This document shows positions 26,211 through 33,529 of a stretch of DNA of 64,000 bases, piece after piece. Numbering within the stretch: the stretch's first letter is position 1; each line of letters starts with the position of its first letter. A model generated the notes under the pieces. That model had not been told where the DNA came from. It saw nothing but the letters and a program-made list of their open reading frames with translations, and searched no databases. Made by a program: the position numbers and the translations under genes. The stretch lies in contig NZ_CP073347.1 in assembly GCF_024397915.1 (NCBI RefSeq), positions 1,302,001 to 1,366,000 on the forward strand, given 5' to 3'. The stretch comes from Marinobacterium rhizophilum. Its GTDB lineage: Bacteria; Pseudomonadota; Gammaproteobacteria; Pseudomonadales; Balneatricaceae.

Positions 26211-26249
26211 TTAAGGCTTAAGGCTTAAGGCTTAAGGCTTAAGGCTTAA
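26211..26249. repeat. Heptanucleotide tandem repeat (TTAAGGC, five copies plus TTAA)
   Basis: Five perfect copies of TTAAGGC at 26211-26245 run into the TTA that forms the TAA stop codon of lhgO on the minus strand. It is the second of four 7-bp tandem repeats at gene ends. Confidence 0.95.
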
Positions 26250-27454
26250 ACCTTCTCTACCAGACCTTTTAGCTGTGTGACGATGTGGGCGCCAATGGGA
26301 ATGGCCGAGGTGGCCGCCGGTGAGGGTGCATTGCATACCACCAGTGCCCGCCGGGTGCTGACGAACAGGAAGTCATCCACCAGGGCGCCATCGGGGGTCA
26401 CGGCCTGGGCACGAATGCCCGCCGGGTACGGGGTCAGATCCTCTACACGCAGTTGCGGGCAGTACTTCTGTACCAGCCTGAGATAACCGCGCTTGCTGAG
26501 CGAGTTGCGAAATTCCGCGAGGCTGGCCCTAAAGTTTTTCAGCAGCACCCGGCGCAGTCCCGAATAACACAGCATCTCCAGCGAATCCCGCAGGCTGATA
26601 TCGGTCTTGCGGTAGCCCTCGCGCTTGAACGCCAGCACCGCATTGGGACCCACCGTCACGGTGCCATCGATCATGCGGGTCAGGTGCACGCCGAGAAACG
26701 GCAGATCCGGGTCCGGGATCGGGTAGATCAGGTGGTTGACGATACGGTTGTGCTCAGGGGGCAGCAAAAAGTACTCGCCGCGAAACGGCAGTATCCTGAA
26801 GCTCGGTTCCAGCCCCAGCAGACGCACCACGCGGTCCGCCATGAGTCCTGCGCAGGCGACCAGGTAACGCCCCCTGAAAGTGCCGCCCGAGGTGTTCACC
26901 TCCACACCGTCGGCACGCTCATCGATGGCGGTCACCTCGGTGGCGAATTTCAGGGTACCGCCGGCCGCTTGCACCAGCTTGCCCATCTGCACGGTAATCT
27001 CAGTGAAACTCACAATACCGGTGGACGGCACAAAAATCGCGCCCACGCCTCTGATATTGGGTTCGCGCTTTTTAAGCTGCGTCTCGGACAGCACCTCGAC
27101 CTCAATACCGTTTTCCTCGCAGCGGGACACCAGCGCCTGCATGCGCCGGTACTCGGCCTCGTTGGTGGCGACCAGCAGCTTGCCGCAGTTGTCGTACTTG
27201 ATGCCGTATTCATCACAGAACGCCCGGGTGGCGGCATTACCCTCTCGACAAAACCGGGCCTTGAGGCTGCCGGGCTTGTAATAGACGCCAGCGTGGATCA
27301 CGCCGGAGTTGTGCCCGGTCTGATGCTGGGCAGGTCCGCGTTCCTTTTCGATCACCAGCACGGATTGGCCGGGGTAGGCTTGCTGTAATTGCCAGGCGGT
27401 AGACATGCCGAGGATACCGCCGCCGATCACGATAAAGTCATAGTTATTGTTCAT
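26246..27454 (-). CDS. lhgO: L-2-hydroxyglutarate oxidase/dehydrogenase LhgO
   Basis: 402 residues. A DAO-type FAD fold starts with DFIVIGGGILGMSTAW, followed by QTGHNSGVIHAGVYYKPGSLKA, diagnostic of L-2-hydroxyglutarate dehydrogenases. The C-terminal part includes AGIRAQAVTPDGALVDDF. It oxidises L-2-hydroxyglutarate to 2-oxoglutarate, feeding electrons to the quinone pool. No glaH/csiD gene adjoins it. Its stop codon is built from the 7-bp repeat. Confidence 0.9.
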   Translation of the reverse strand: MNNNYDFIVIGGGILGMSTAWQLQQAYPGQSVLVIEKERGPAQHQTGHNSGVIHAGVYYKPGSLKARFCREGNAATRAFCDEYGIKYDNCGKLLVATNEAEYRRMQALVSRCEENGIEVEVLSETQLKKREPNIRGVGAIFVPSTGIVSFTEITVQMGKLVQAAGGTLKFATEVTAIDERADGVEVNTSGGTFRGRYLVACAGLMADRVVRLLGLEPSFRILPFRGEYFLLPPEHNRIVNHLIYPIPDPDLPFLGVHLTRMIDGTVTVGPNAVLAFKREGYRKTDISLRDSLEMLCYSGLRRVLLKNFRASLAEFRNSLSKRGYLRLVQKYCPQLRVEDLTPYPAGIRAQAVTPDGALVDDFLFVSTRRALVVCNAPSPAATSAIPIGAHIVTQLKGLVEKV

Positions 27455-27498
27455 GCATTGCCCTGCGTCTGGGTAAAAAGTCCTGCTGCGATTGTGTC

Positions 27499-28275
27499 AA
27501 ACCCTGCTCCAACACATCCCTGTGCCGACAGGATCTTAAGGATATCTTTGCGTAATCTGAGCTGCGCCGTTCCTCGGCTTAGGCATCCTGCGTTGCTCTA
27601 CCTCCTACATCCCTGTAGTTGTGTGCATCCATGCACCCACGGCGTACCGTTCATCCTGAACATAAACCCTGCTCCTGCACATCCCTGTGCCCGCAGGATG
27701 ACCGCCAGGGAGGGCGGAAATACTGAAAACGCAAGGGCGGTATTTCAGTGACGTACATCCTAGGACACCTCGAAAAACCTACTGCGCGACTCATATGCTG
27801 CGTTGCGCGGTGCTGGTGCGCCAGCCCGGTAGGAATCCTCATGTATGCCCTATACATTGCGGCTCCTGCGCGCCGTGCGCCTTGCCTCTAAGCCTGCTCG
27901 TTACGGTTTATCGAGGTGCCCCCTGTACAAACCCCTGCTCCTGCACATCCCTGTGCCCGCAGGATGACCGCCAGGGAGGGCGGAAATACTGAAAACGCAA
28001 GGGCGGTATTTCAGTGACATACATCCTAGGACACCTCGAAAAACCTACTGCGCGACTCATATGCTGCGTTGCGCGGTGCTCGGAATCCTCATGTATGCCC
28101 TATACATTGCGGCTCCTGCGCGCCGTGCGCCTTGCCTCTAAGCCTGCTCGTTACGGTTTATCGAGGTGCCCCCTGTACAAACCCTGCTCCTGCACATCCC
28201 TGTGCCCGCAGGATGACCGCCAGGGAGGGCGGAAATACTGAAAACGCAGGAGCGGTGTTTCAGTGACGTACATCC
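27499..28275. repeat. Modular palindromic repeat array (elements A, B, C)
   Basis: No gene is seen. Element A (about 97 bp; starts AAACCCTGCTCC, contains the palindrome CTGAAAACGC...GTATTTCAG) occurs at 27664-27761, 27929-28027 and 28179-28275, with its first 36 bp also at 27499-27534. Element B (about 145-161 bp, ends AGGACACCTCGA and TCGAGGTGCCCC inverted) lies between the A copies at 27762-27922 and 28028-28172. Element C (about 84 bp) lies at 27567-27650 and recurs inverted at 39764-39846. A+B together form a tandem unit of about 250-265 bp. Confidence 0.9.
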
Positions 28276-28284
28276 TTGTACAGA

Positions 28285-28312
28285 AAGGCCGGGTTACTGG
28301 GAACCCGGCCTT
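28285..28312 (-). terminator. Hairpin terminator after the TRAP permease gene
   Basis: AAGGCCGGGTT (28285-28295) and AACCCGGCCTT (28302-28312) form an 11-bp stem with a 6-base loop. On the minus strand it is followed by TTTC. It is 20 bp downstream of the permease stop. Confidence 0.7.
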
Positions 28313-28331
28313 GATCGTTCAGCTGTGCGTC

Positions 28332-30470
28332 TTAGCTGGCTACAGCGCTCGCGGCGATACCACGGCGGCTGTAAATAAAGAGCGCGACAAATACCGCCAG
28401 GCCCGCCAGATCCACCGACCACAGCTCATGGGGCCAGAGCATGGCAACACCGGCGGCACCGCACACCAGGCGCAACGGCAGGTTCAGCCTGCTTTCCAGG
28501 TAGCCTTCCATAAAGCCCACGAAGGCATAGAGACCAAAGAGTGCAAACACGAACACCCGCAGCACTTCTTCCGCCGAGCCCCCGATCAGGTTGGTGTAGC
28601 CAAACAGCAGCGGCACTACATACAGACCCTTGGCAATCTTCCAGGCCGTGAAGCCGGTCGCCATCGGCGGCGTCTTGGCAATGGCCGCCGCTGCAAAGGC
28701 CGTGAGGCACACCGGCGGCGTGACGTTGGAATCCTGCGACAGCCAGAAGATGATCATGTGCGCCGACAGCAGTGCCATCGAGAGCACCACCGGGTCCACC
28801 GCCTGGGTCATCAACTGCCCCATGAAATCCGGCGGTACCAGCTCCAGCAGCGCCCTGGCATCGACCTCGGACATGGGGGACGCCAGCAGCGCCACCTTCT
28901 CCGGGTCCACCAGCATGAAGATCATGCGCGCCGCTTCCGGCAGGCCACCGCTGACCATCAGTTCGATCAGCTTGATCTCGGCGATCAGGTTGTACAGCGC
29001 CGGCGCCGACAGCGTTGCCAGCACGATATAGGCTGCGGTGACCGGCAGCCCCATGCCCAGCACCAGGGAGGCCAGGCCCACCAGCAGGATGGTGATCAGC
29101 AGGCTGCCACCGGCCCAGTCGGCAATCATCAGCGAGAAGGTATTGCCGATACCGGTCATGGCCACCACGTTAACCACCAGGCCCACGGCGACCAGCAGCA
29201 TGGCGGTGGTCGCCATGTTACGCGCCCCCTGAGCCAGGGCATCAAACACCGCCTTGGGCCCCATCGGGTTCTTCGACAACCAGGAGGCGACCACCACGGA
29301 AATAATCGAGATGCCGGCGGCATAGGTCGGCGTGAAGCCGTAGATCAGCAGCCCCACCAGTACCGCGAGCGGCAGCAGGAAGTGCCAGCCTTCCTTCAGC
29401 ACGTCTTTCAGCGGGCGGGTATCCAGCTCAACGGAGTGGGCATGGCTGCGCATGGCCTCGACCCGCACATAGAAACCCACCGACATGAAGTACAGCAGTG
29501 CCGGCAGCGCCGCCATGCCGACGATCTCGACATAGGGAATCTGGGTATAGGACGCCATGATAAAGGCACCCGCGCCCATGACCGGCGGCATCAGCTGTCC
29601 ACCGGTGGAGGCTGCGGCCTCGACACCAGCGGCAAAGCGTGCCGGAAAGCCTGCCCGGCGCATCAGCGGGATGGTGATCACCCCGGTGGAAACCGTGTTG
29701 GCCACGGAGGAACCCGAGACTGACCCCATCAGGCCGGAACCCAGCACCGCCACGAAGCCCGGGCCACCGACAAAACGGCCGGCGGCACAGCGGGACAGCT
29801 CGATAATGAAATCACCGGCGCCGGAGCGTACCAGAAAGGCACCGAACAGGATGAACATGAAGACAAAGGTCCATGAAATGCGGGCTATGGAGCCGAACAT
29901 GCCATCGGAGCCGAAATAGGAGCGGTACAGCAGGGTTTCAAGACTCAGGCCGGCAAAGCCGAACATGCCGCCGATATAGGGCCCCCACCAGAATACATAG
30001 GTCAGCGCCACCACGATCAGGCTGGGAATAAACCAGCCGGTGGTGCGCCGTGCCATTTCCAGGGCGATAGCGATCGCCAGCAGCGAAAATACCCAGTCGG
30101 TCGTGACAAACTCGACGCCGCGATCATAGAGGGCATCCTCAAAACCGATCAGGTAGAGCGCACAGGCGATTGCCGCCAGGCCCACCAGGATGTCGAGCAG
30201 CAGCACGGTCCGCTGACCGGCACGCGTCTGACTTTTGAGGCCGGGCACCATCAGCGCACAGATCAGCGCAAAGCCGCCGAAATGGATGGCCGAAACGTAA
30301 AGCTCGGACCAGGTACCCAGGGTATTGAAATAGATATGGGTCAGCGAAAACAGTACGCCGATCCAGTAAACGAAACGGCCGACGCTGGATTCGGCAGGAC
30401 GCTGAGCCAGCTCGAGGCTCTTGAGTTTGTCCGCGGTTTCCTGATCGGTATCCGGGGTTGCTGTGCTCAT
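28332..30470 (-). CDS. TRAP transporter fused permease (DctQ-DctM), TAXI type
   Basis: 712 residues and about eighteen hydrophobic segments. The small 4-helix part (residues about 30-190) and the large 12-helix channel are fused, as is usual with TAXI binding proteins. Large-subunit hallmarks include GSGLMGSVSGSSVANTVSTG, AGVEAAASTGGQLMPPVMGAGAF and LGMGLPVTAAYIVLA. It drives sodium-coupled uptake of an organic acid delivered by the binding protein encoded just upstream. Confidence 0.92.
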   Translation of the reverse strand: MSTATPDTDQETADKLKSLELAQRPAESSVGRFVYWIGVLFSLTHIYFNTLGTWSELYVSAIHFGGFALICALMVPGLKSQTRAGQRTVLLLDILVGLAAIACALYLIGFEDALYDRGVEFVTTDWVFSLLAIAIALEMARRTTGWFIPSLIVVALTYVFWWGPYIGGMFGFAGLSLETLLYRSYFGSDGMFGSIARISWTFVFMFILFGAFLVRSGAGDFIIELSRCAAGRFVGGPGFVAVLGSGLMGSVSGSSVANTVSTGVITIPLMRRAGFPARFAAGVEAAASTGGQLMPPVMGAGAFIMASYTQIPYVEIVGMAALPALLYFMSVGFYVRVEAMRSHAHSVELDTRPLKDVLKEGWHFLLPLAVLVGLLIYGFTPTYAAGISIISVVVASWLSKNPMGPKAVFDALAQGARNMATTAMLLVAVGLVVNVVAMTGIGNTFSLMIADWAGGSLLITILLVGLASLVLGMGLPVTAAYIVLATLSAPALYNLIAEIKLIELMVSGGLPEAARMIFMLVDPEKVALLASPMSEVDARALLELVPPDFMGQLMTQAVDPVVLSMALLSAHMIIFWLSQDSNVTPPVCLTAFAAAAIAKTPPMATGFTAWKIAKGLYVVPLLFGYTNLIGGSAEEVLRVFVFALFGLYAFVGFMEGYLESRLNLPLRLVCGAAGVAMLWPHELWSVDLAGLAVFVALFIYSRRGIAASAVAS

Positions 30471-30545
30471 AGGGAATATCCGTGGGCTATCAACAAATAA
30501 AGAGGGTCTGCCGCAGGGCTGCGCCTGCGACAGGGATCACATAAG

Positions 30546-30568
30546 CGCACCGGGCTGGGCCCGGTGCG
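30546..30568 (-). other. Intercistronic hairpin between the TAXI and TRAP permease genes
   Basis: CGCACCGGGC (30546-30555) pairs with GCCCGGTGCG (30559-30568) over a 3-base loop, 7 bp after the binding-protein stop. No T-tract. Such hairpins commonly stabilise the upstream message so that binding protein exceeds permease. Confidence 0.6.
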
Positions 30569-30574
30569 ACCGCC

Positions 30575-31603
30575 TTAGTTGGCGATCAGGTGCTCGGGGA
30601 TCTCGACGCCCACTTCCTTGTAGTAGCGAGCGGCGCCGGGGTGCAGCGGTACAGGCAAGCCGGCAATGGCTTTTTCCAGCGCCATGTCCTTGGTCGCCTT
30701 GTGGATGCCATTGAGGAACGCCAGGTTCTCGTAAACGGTTTTGGTCAGCTGGTAGACGTCCTCTTCCGGGATATCATCCCGCACGGCGAGGAAGTTGGGC
30801 TGTGCCATGGTCTGCACATCCTGGGTCTGGCCGGGGTAGGTATTGGCCGCAATGGTGAAGCGCGTCCACAGCTTGTAGCGACCGTTGGCCTGGGTGATTT
30901 CCTCATCGGTGAAGTCCAGAATGCGGATATCACTGCCCAGCGCAGCAAAGGCACGGGTAATAGCCGAGGTCGGTACACCGGAGGGAATGTTCATGCCATC
31001 CACGGTGCCATTCTGCAGGGCATCGGCGGAAGGCCCGTAGCCCATGTACGCCATGTCCATCTTCGAGGGATCAAGGCCCAGGTTTTCGATAATTGTCAGG
31101 CCCGAACCTTCGGTGCCGGAGTTTTTCGGCCCGATGGAGAACTTGTTACCCTCCATGTTCTTGAGGTCCATGATGGTGCCCTTGGGCGCAAACTCGTTCT
31201 TCACCACGAACTGCTCGACGTTCTGCCACAGCATGGTAACCGAGCGCAGGCCTTTTTGCGGCCCGGTGCTTTTCAGGTCACCCTCGCCTTCCCAGGCCCA
31301 GGCACCATAAAGGCCCTGCAAAATGGCGAACTGGGCTTCGTTTTCACGCAGCAGCTTGATGTTTTCACCGGAACCGGCCGAGTTGATCGCGGACATGGCC
31401 ATGCCGATGGATGGCTCCAGCTTGACCTTCGCCAGGGTTGCCAGGGCAACGCCGACCGGATAGTAGGTACCGCCAGTCGATGCGGTGGCCAGGATATAGG
31501 AGCGGTTTTCCGCCGCCTGACCCAGGGTCGCGACGGAACCCAGGGTGCTGGCAACCAGCGCCAGGCCAAAACCTTTCAGAAGTGTGCGTTTAGTCAGACT
31601 CAT
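30575..31603 (-). CDS. TAXI-family TRAP transporter solute-binding protein
   Basis: 342 residues with an export signal (residues 1-31, cleavage near GQAAENRSY). The mature part reads SYILATASTGGTYYPVGVALATLA, typical of the TAXI (TRAP-associated extracytoplasmic immunogenic) family, with later GSGENIKLLRENEAQFAILQG and GYGPSADALQNGTVDGM. Ligands known for the family include glutamate and other dicarboxylates; this one is not determined. It is first in an operon with the fused permease and is preceded by a sigma-54 promoter. Confidence 0.92.
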   Translation of the reverse strand: MSLTKRTLLKGFGLALVASTLGSVATLGQAAENRSYILATASTGGTYYPVGVALATLAKVKLEPSIGMAMSAINSAGSGENIKLLRENEAQFAILQGLYGAWAWEGEGDLKSTGPQKGLRSVTMLWQNVEQFVVKNEFAPKGTIMDLKNMEGNKFSIGPKNSGTEGSGLTIIENLGLDPSKMDMAYMGYGPSADALQNGTVDGMNIPSGVPTSAITRAFAALGSDIRILDFTDEEITQANGRYKLWTRFTIAANTYPGQTQDVQTMAQPNFLAVRDDIPEEDVYQLTKTVYENLAFLNGIHKATKDMALEKAIAGLPVPLHPGAARYYKEVGVEIPEHLIAN

Positions 31604-31654
31604 ATCGGTGTGTTCTCTTGTCGTTATGGGAAAATCATTGATCGACAGTCATTA

Positions 31655-31671
31655 AGCAAACCCGATGCCAA
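31655..31671 (-). promoter_or_regulatory. Sigma-54 promoter of the TAXI-TRAP operon
   Basis: On the minus strand the sequence TTGGCATCGGGTTTGCT places GG and GC exactly as in the -24/-12 consensus TTGGCACGNNNNTTGCT (15 of 17 positions compatible). It ends about 50 bp upstream of the TAXI start codon, which fits a transcription start near 31644. Confidence 0.8.
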
Positions 31672-31742
31672 CTTGAATAAATATTTTAAACCATTGTTAA
31701 TTAATAAATTTTTATTTAATGGTGCAGGTTTCACAATGGCAT

Positions 31743-31874
31743 CGGCCGTTTTTTGCTCATCAGGGCCGGCGCACATCGGCCAAAAATGGCCTAGAAGTGC
31801 TGAAAACCGCCCTGCCCCCCTGTCCGGCGCCCAATATGGCCACCGGTACAACAGGTATAGGCAAAAAACGGCCG
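31743..31874. promoter_or_regulatory. Three enhancer-like sites for the DctD-type activator
   Basis: CGGCCGTTTTTTGC (31743-31756), CGGCCAAAAATGGCC (31777-31791) and GCAAAAAACGGCCG (31861-31874, exact reverse complement of the first) lie about 75-200 bp upstream of the sigma-54 promoter. This is the usual distance for bacterial enhancer-binding proteins. The adjacent activator gene ends at 31976. Confidence 0.6.
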
Positions 31875-31975
31875 AGTTCCCACGACAAACCGGCAATCAG
31901 ACGAATAAGGCGCCCATAAACGGAGAAATGTGTGTGGGGCGGGGACAGCCCCTGAACAGTGACCGCAACGCAGGT

Positions 31976-33376
31976 TCAGCCTTCCTGCGCGTCCTGCACG
32001 AAGTCGCTGCGGTTGATGCCGTAACGCATCATCTTCTGATTCAAAGTACGACGCGGCAGATCGAGTTCATCCATCACCGCCTTGATGGAGCCGCCATGGC
32101 GGCCGAGGGACTGGCGAATGATTTCCGCCTCGAAGGCCCCCACCTGTACGGCCAGGGGCTGGCTACCCGTTTCGGGCACCGCACCGGTTTGCACAGGGCG
32201 GACCGCCTGCATCGGTGTCACGGCCGGGAACAGCAGGTCCGCCAGTTGCCCCCGGTGATCCAGCGCAAAGCGCAACGCGATGTTTTTCAGCTCCCGCACA
32301 TTGCCCGGCCAGCTATAGCGCTGCAGGGTACGGCGCTCAAGGTCGGTTATCCTGCGCGGCTCTCGCCCGTGCTGCACAGCACAGCGCTCGACATAGTATT
32401 CGAACAACAGCGGAATATCGTCGGCCCGGTCACGCAATGCCGGTATATGCAGCTGCGACTGATTCAGCCGGTAATACAGATCCTCGCGAAACCCCTCCTC
32501 CACCCGCAGATCAGCCTTGGCAGCGGCCACTAGCCGCAGGTTAACGCCGATGGGGCTATTGCCCCCCAGGCGCTCGATCACGCCTTCCTGCAGGGTACGC
32601 AGCAGCTTGATCTGCAGATGGGGAGGCATGCTTTCGATTTCATCGAAAAAGAAGGTGCCACCGTCGGCATACTCGAACTTGCCGATACGCTTCTTGAGCG
32701 CGCCGGTAAAGGCCCCGGCTTCGTGGCCAAACAGCTCACTTTCGATCAGGGATTCGGGAATCGCGCCGCAATTGACCGGCACGAAGTTGCGACTGCGCCT
32801 GTTGCTGAATTCGTGCAGGCACTGGGCGACCAGTTCCTTGCCGGTACCCGTCTCGCCGTAAATGATGACGTTGGTATCGATGGAGGCCAGCAGCAGGATC
32901 TCCTGTTTCAGCCGCACGATGGCCGGCGACAGCCCGATAAGGCGCGCATCTATGCCGGACTGGGACGCCAGGTCGTGCTGCAGACGGTCGTTCTCCAGCA
33001 TCAGGCGACGCTTGTCGCAGGCCCGCTGCACAGTGGCCTCCAGACGCTCGGGGGCGAAGGGTTTTTCGATAAAGTCGTAGGCACCATCACGCATCGCCCC
33101 GGTCGCCATATCGATATCGCCGTGCCCGGTGACCAGCACCACCGGGATGCCCGGAACCCGCGCCAGCGCTTCGTGCATCAGCGCCATGCCGTCCATCCCG
33201 GGCATGCGCACATCGGTCACCAGTATGCCCGCAAAGCCCGGGTTCAGGTGAGCCAGCGCGCCCTGGGCATCGCTGCAACTGATAACCTCATAGCCCGACA
33301 GGCGCAACCACTGCTCGGTCGCCTTGCGCACCATAACCTCGTCATCAACCAGTAAGACTGTGCCTTGCTCAAGCAT
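31976..33376 (-). CDS. Sigma-54-dependent response regulator, DctD-like
   Basis: 466 residues from the ATG at 33376 (LEQGTVLLVDDE). The receiver domain has its phospho-Asp in LVTDVRMPGMDG. The AAA+ domain has Walker A GETGTGKE and the sigma-54 contact loop GAFTGA intact. The Fis-type HTH is at the C-terminus (GSIKAVMDELDLPRRTLNQKMM). It forms the pair with the kinase just upstream and should activate the sigma-54 promoter at 31655-31671. Confidence 0.93.
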   Translation of the reverse strand: MLEQGTVLLVDDEVMVRKATEQWLRLSGYEVISCSDAQGALAHLNPGFAGILVTDVRMPGMDGMALMHEALARVPGIPVVLVTGHGDIDMATGAMRDGAYDFIEKPFAPERLEATVQRACDKRRLMLENDRLQHDLASQSGIDARLIGLSPAIVRLKQEILLLASIDTNVIIYGETGTGKELVAQCLHEFSNRRSRNFVPVNCGAIPESLIESELFGHEAGAFTGALKKRIGKFEYADGGTFFFDEIESMPPHLQIKLLRTLQEGVIERLGGNSPIGVNLRLVAAAKADLRVEEGFREDLYYRLNQSQLHIPALRDRADDIPLLFEYYVERCAVQHGREPRRITDLERRTLQRYSWPGNVRELKNIALRFALDHRGQLADLLFPAVTPMQAVRPVQTGAVPETGSQPLAVQVGAFEAEIIRQSLGRHGGSIKAVMDELDLPRRTLNQKMMRYGINRSDFVQDAQEG

Positions 33377-33508
33377 CAAAAGAACCCTGTGTAAAAAATC
33401 GGTGTGCCTCCACAACAGTCGGCGAGATTCGCAGACCGCCTGCTCGAACGCCGCGGGTTTTACCCTGTTTCCCAGGAACACGCAGACTGACTCCAGGGCT
33501 GCGCAGCA

Positions 33509-33529
33509 CAGCTGTCAGCTGTCAGCTTT
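33509..33529. repeat. Heptanucleotide tandem repeat (CAGCTGT, two copies plus CAGCTTT)
   Basis: CAGCTGT-CAGCTGT-CAGCTTT overlaps the last codons and stop (TGA, 33517-33515 on the minus strand) of the kinase gene. It is the third of the 7-bp repeats at gene ends in this window. Confidence 0.8.

Noticed and set aside
27499..28275. Possible CRISPR array
   Set aside because: Repeat units are 97-161 bp and contiguous, not 24-40 bp repeats with unique spacers, and no cas genes are nearby.
27651..28275. Short open frames inside the repeat array
   Set aside because: They are copies of the same repeat read in several frames, with no ribosome-binding sites and no protein-like composition.
30590..32533. 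Long plus-strand frame opposite the TAXI gene and response regulator
   Set aside because: It runs antisense to two well-supported genes and across their promoter region; it is composition-driven.
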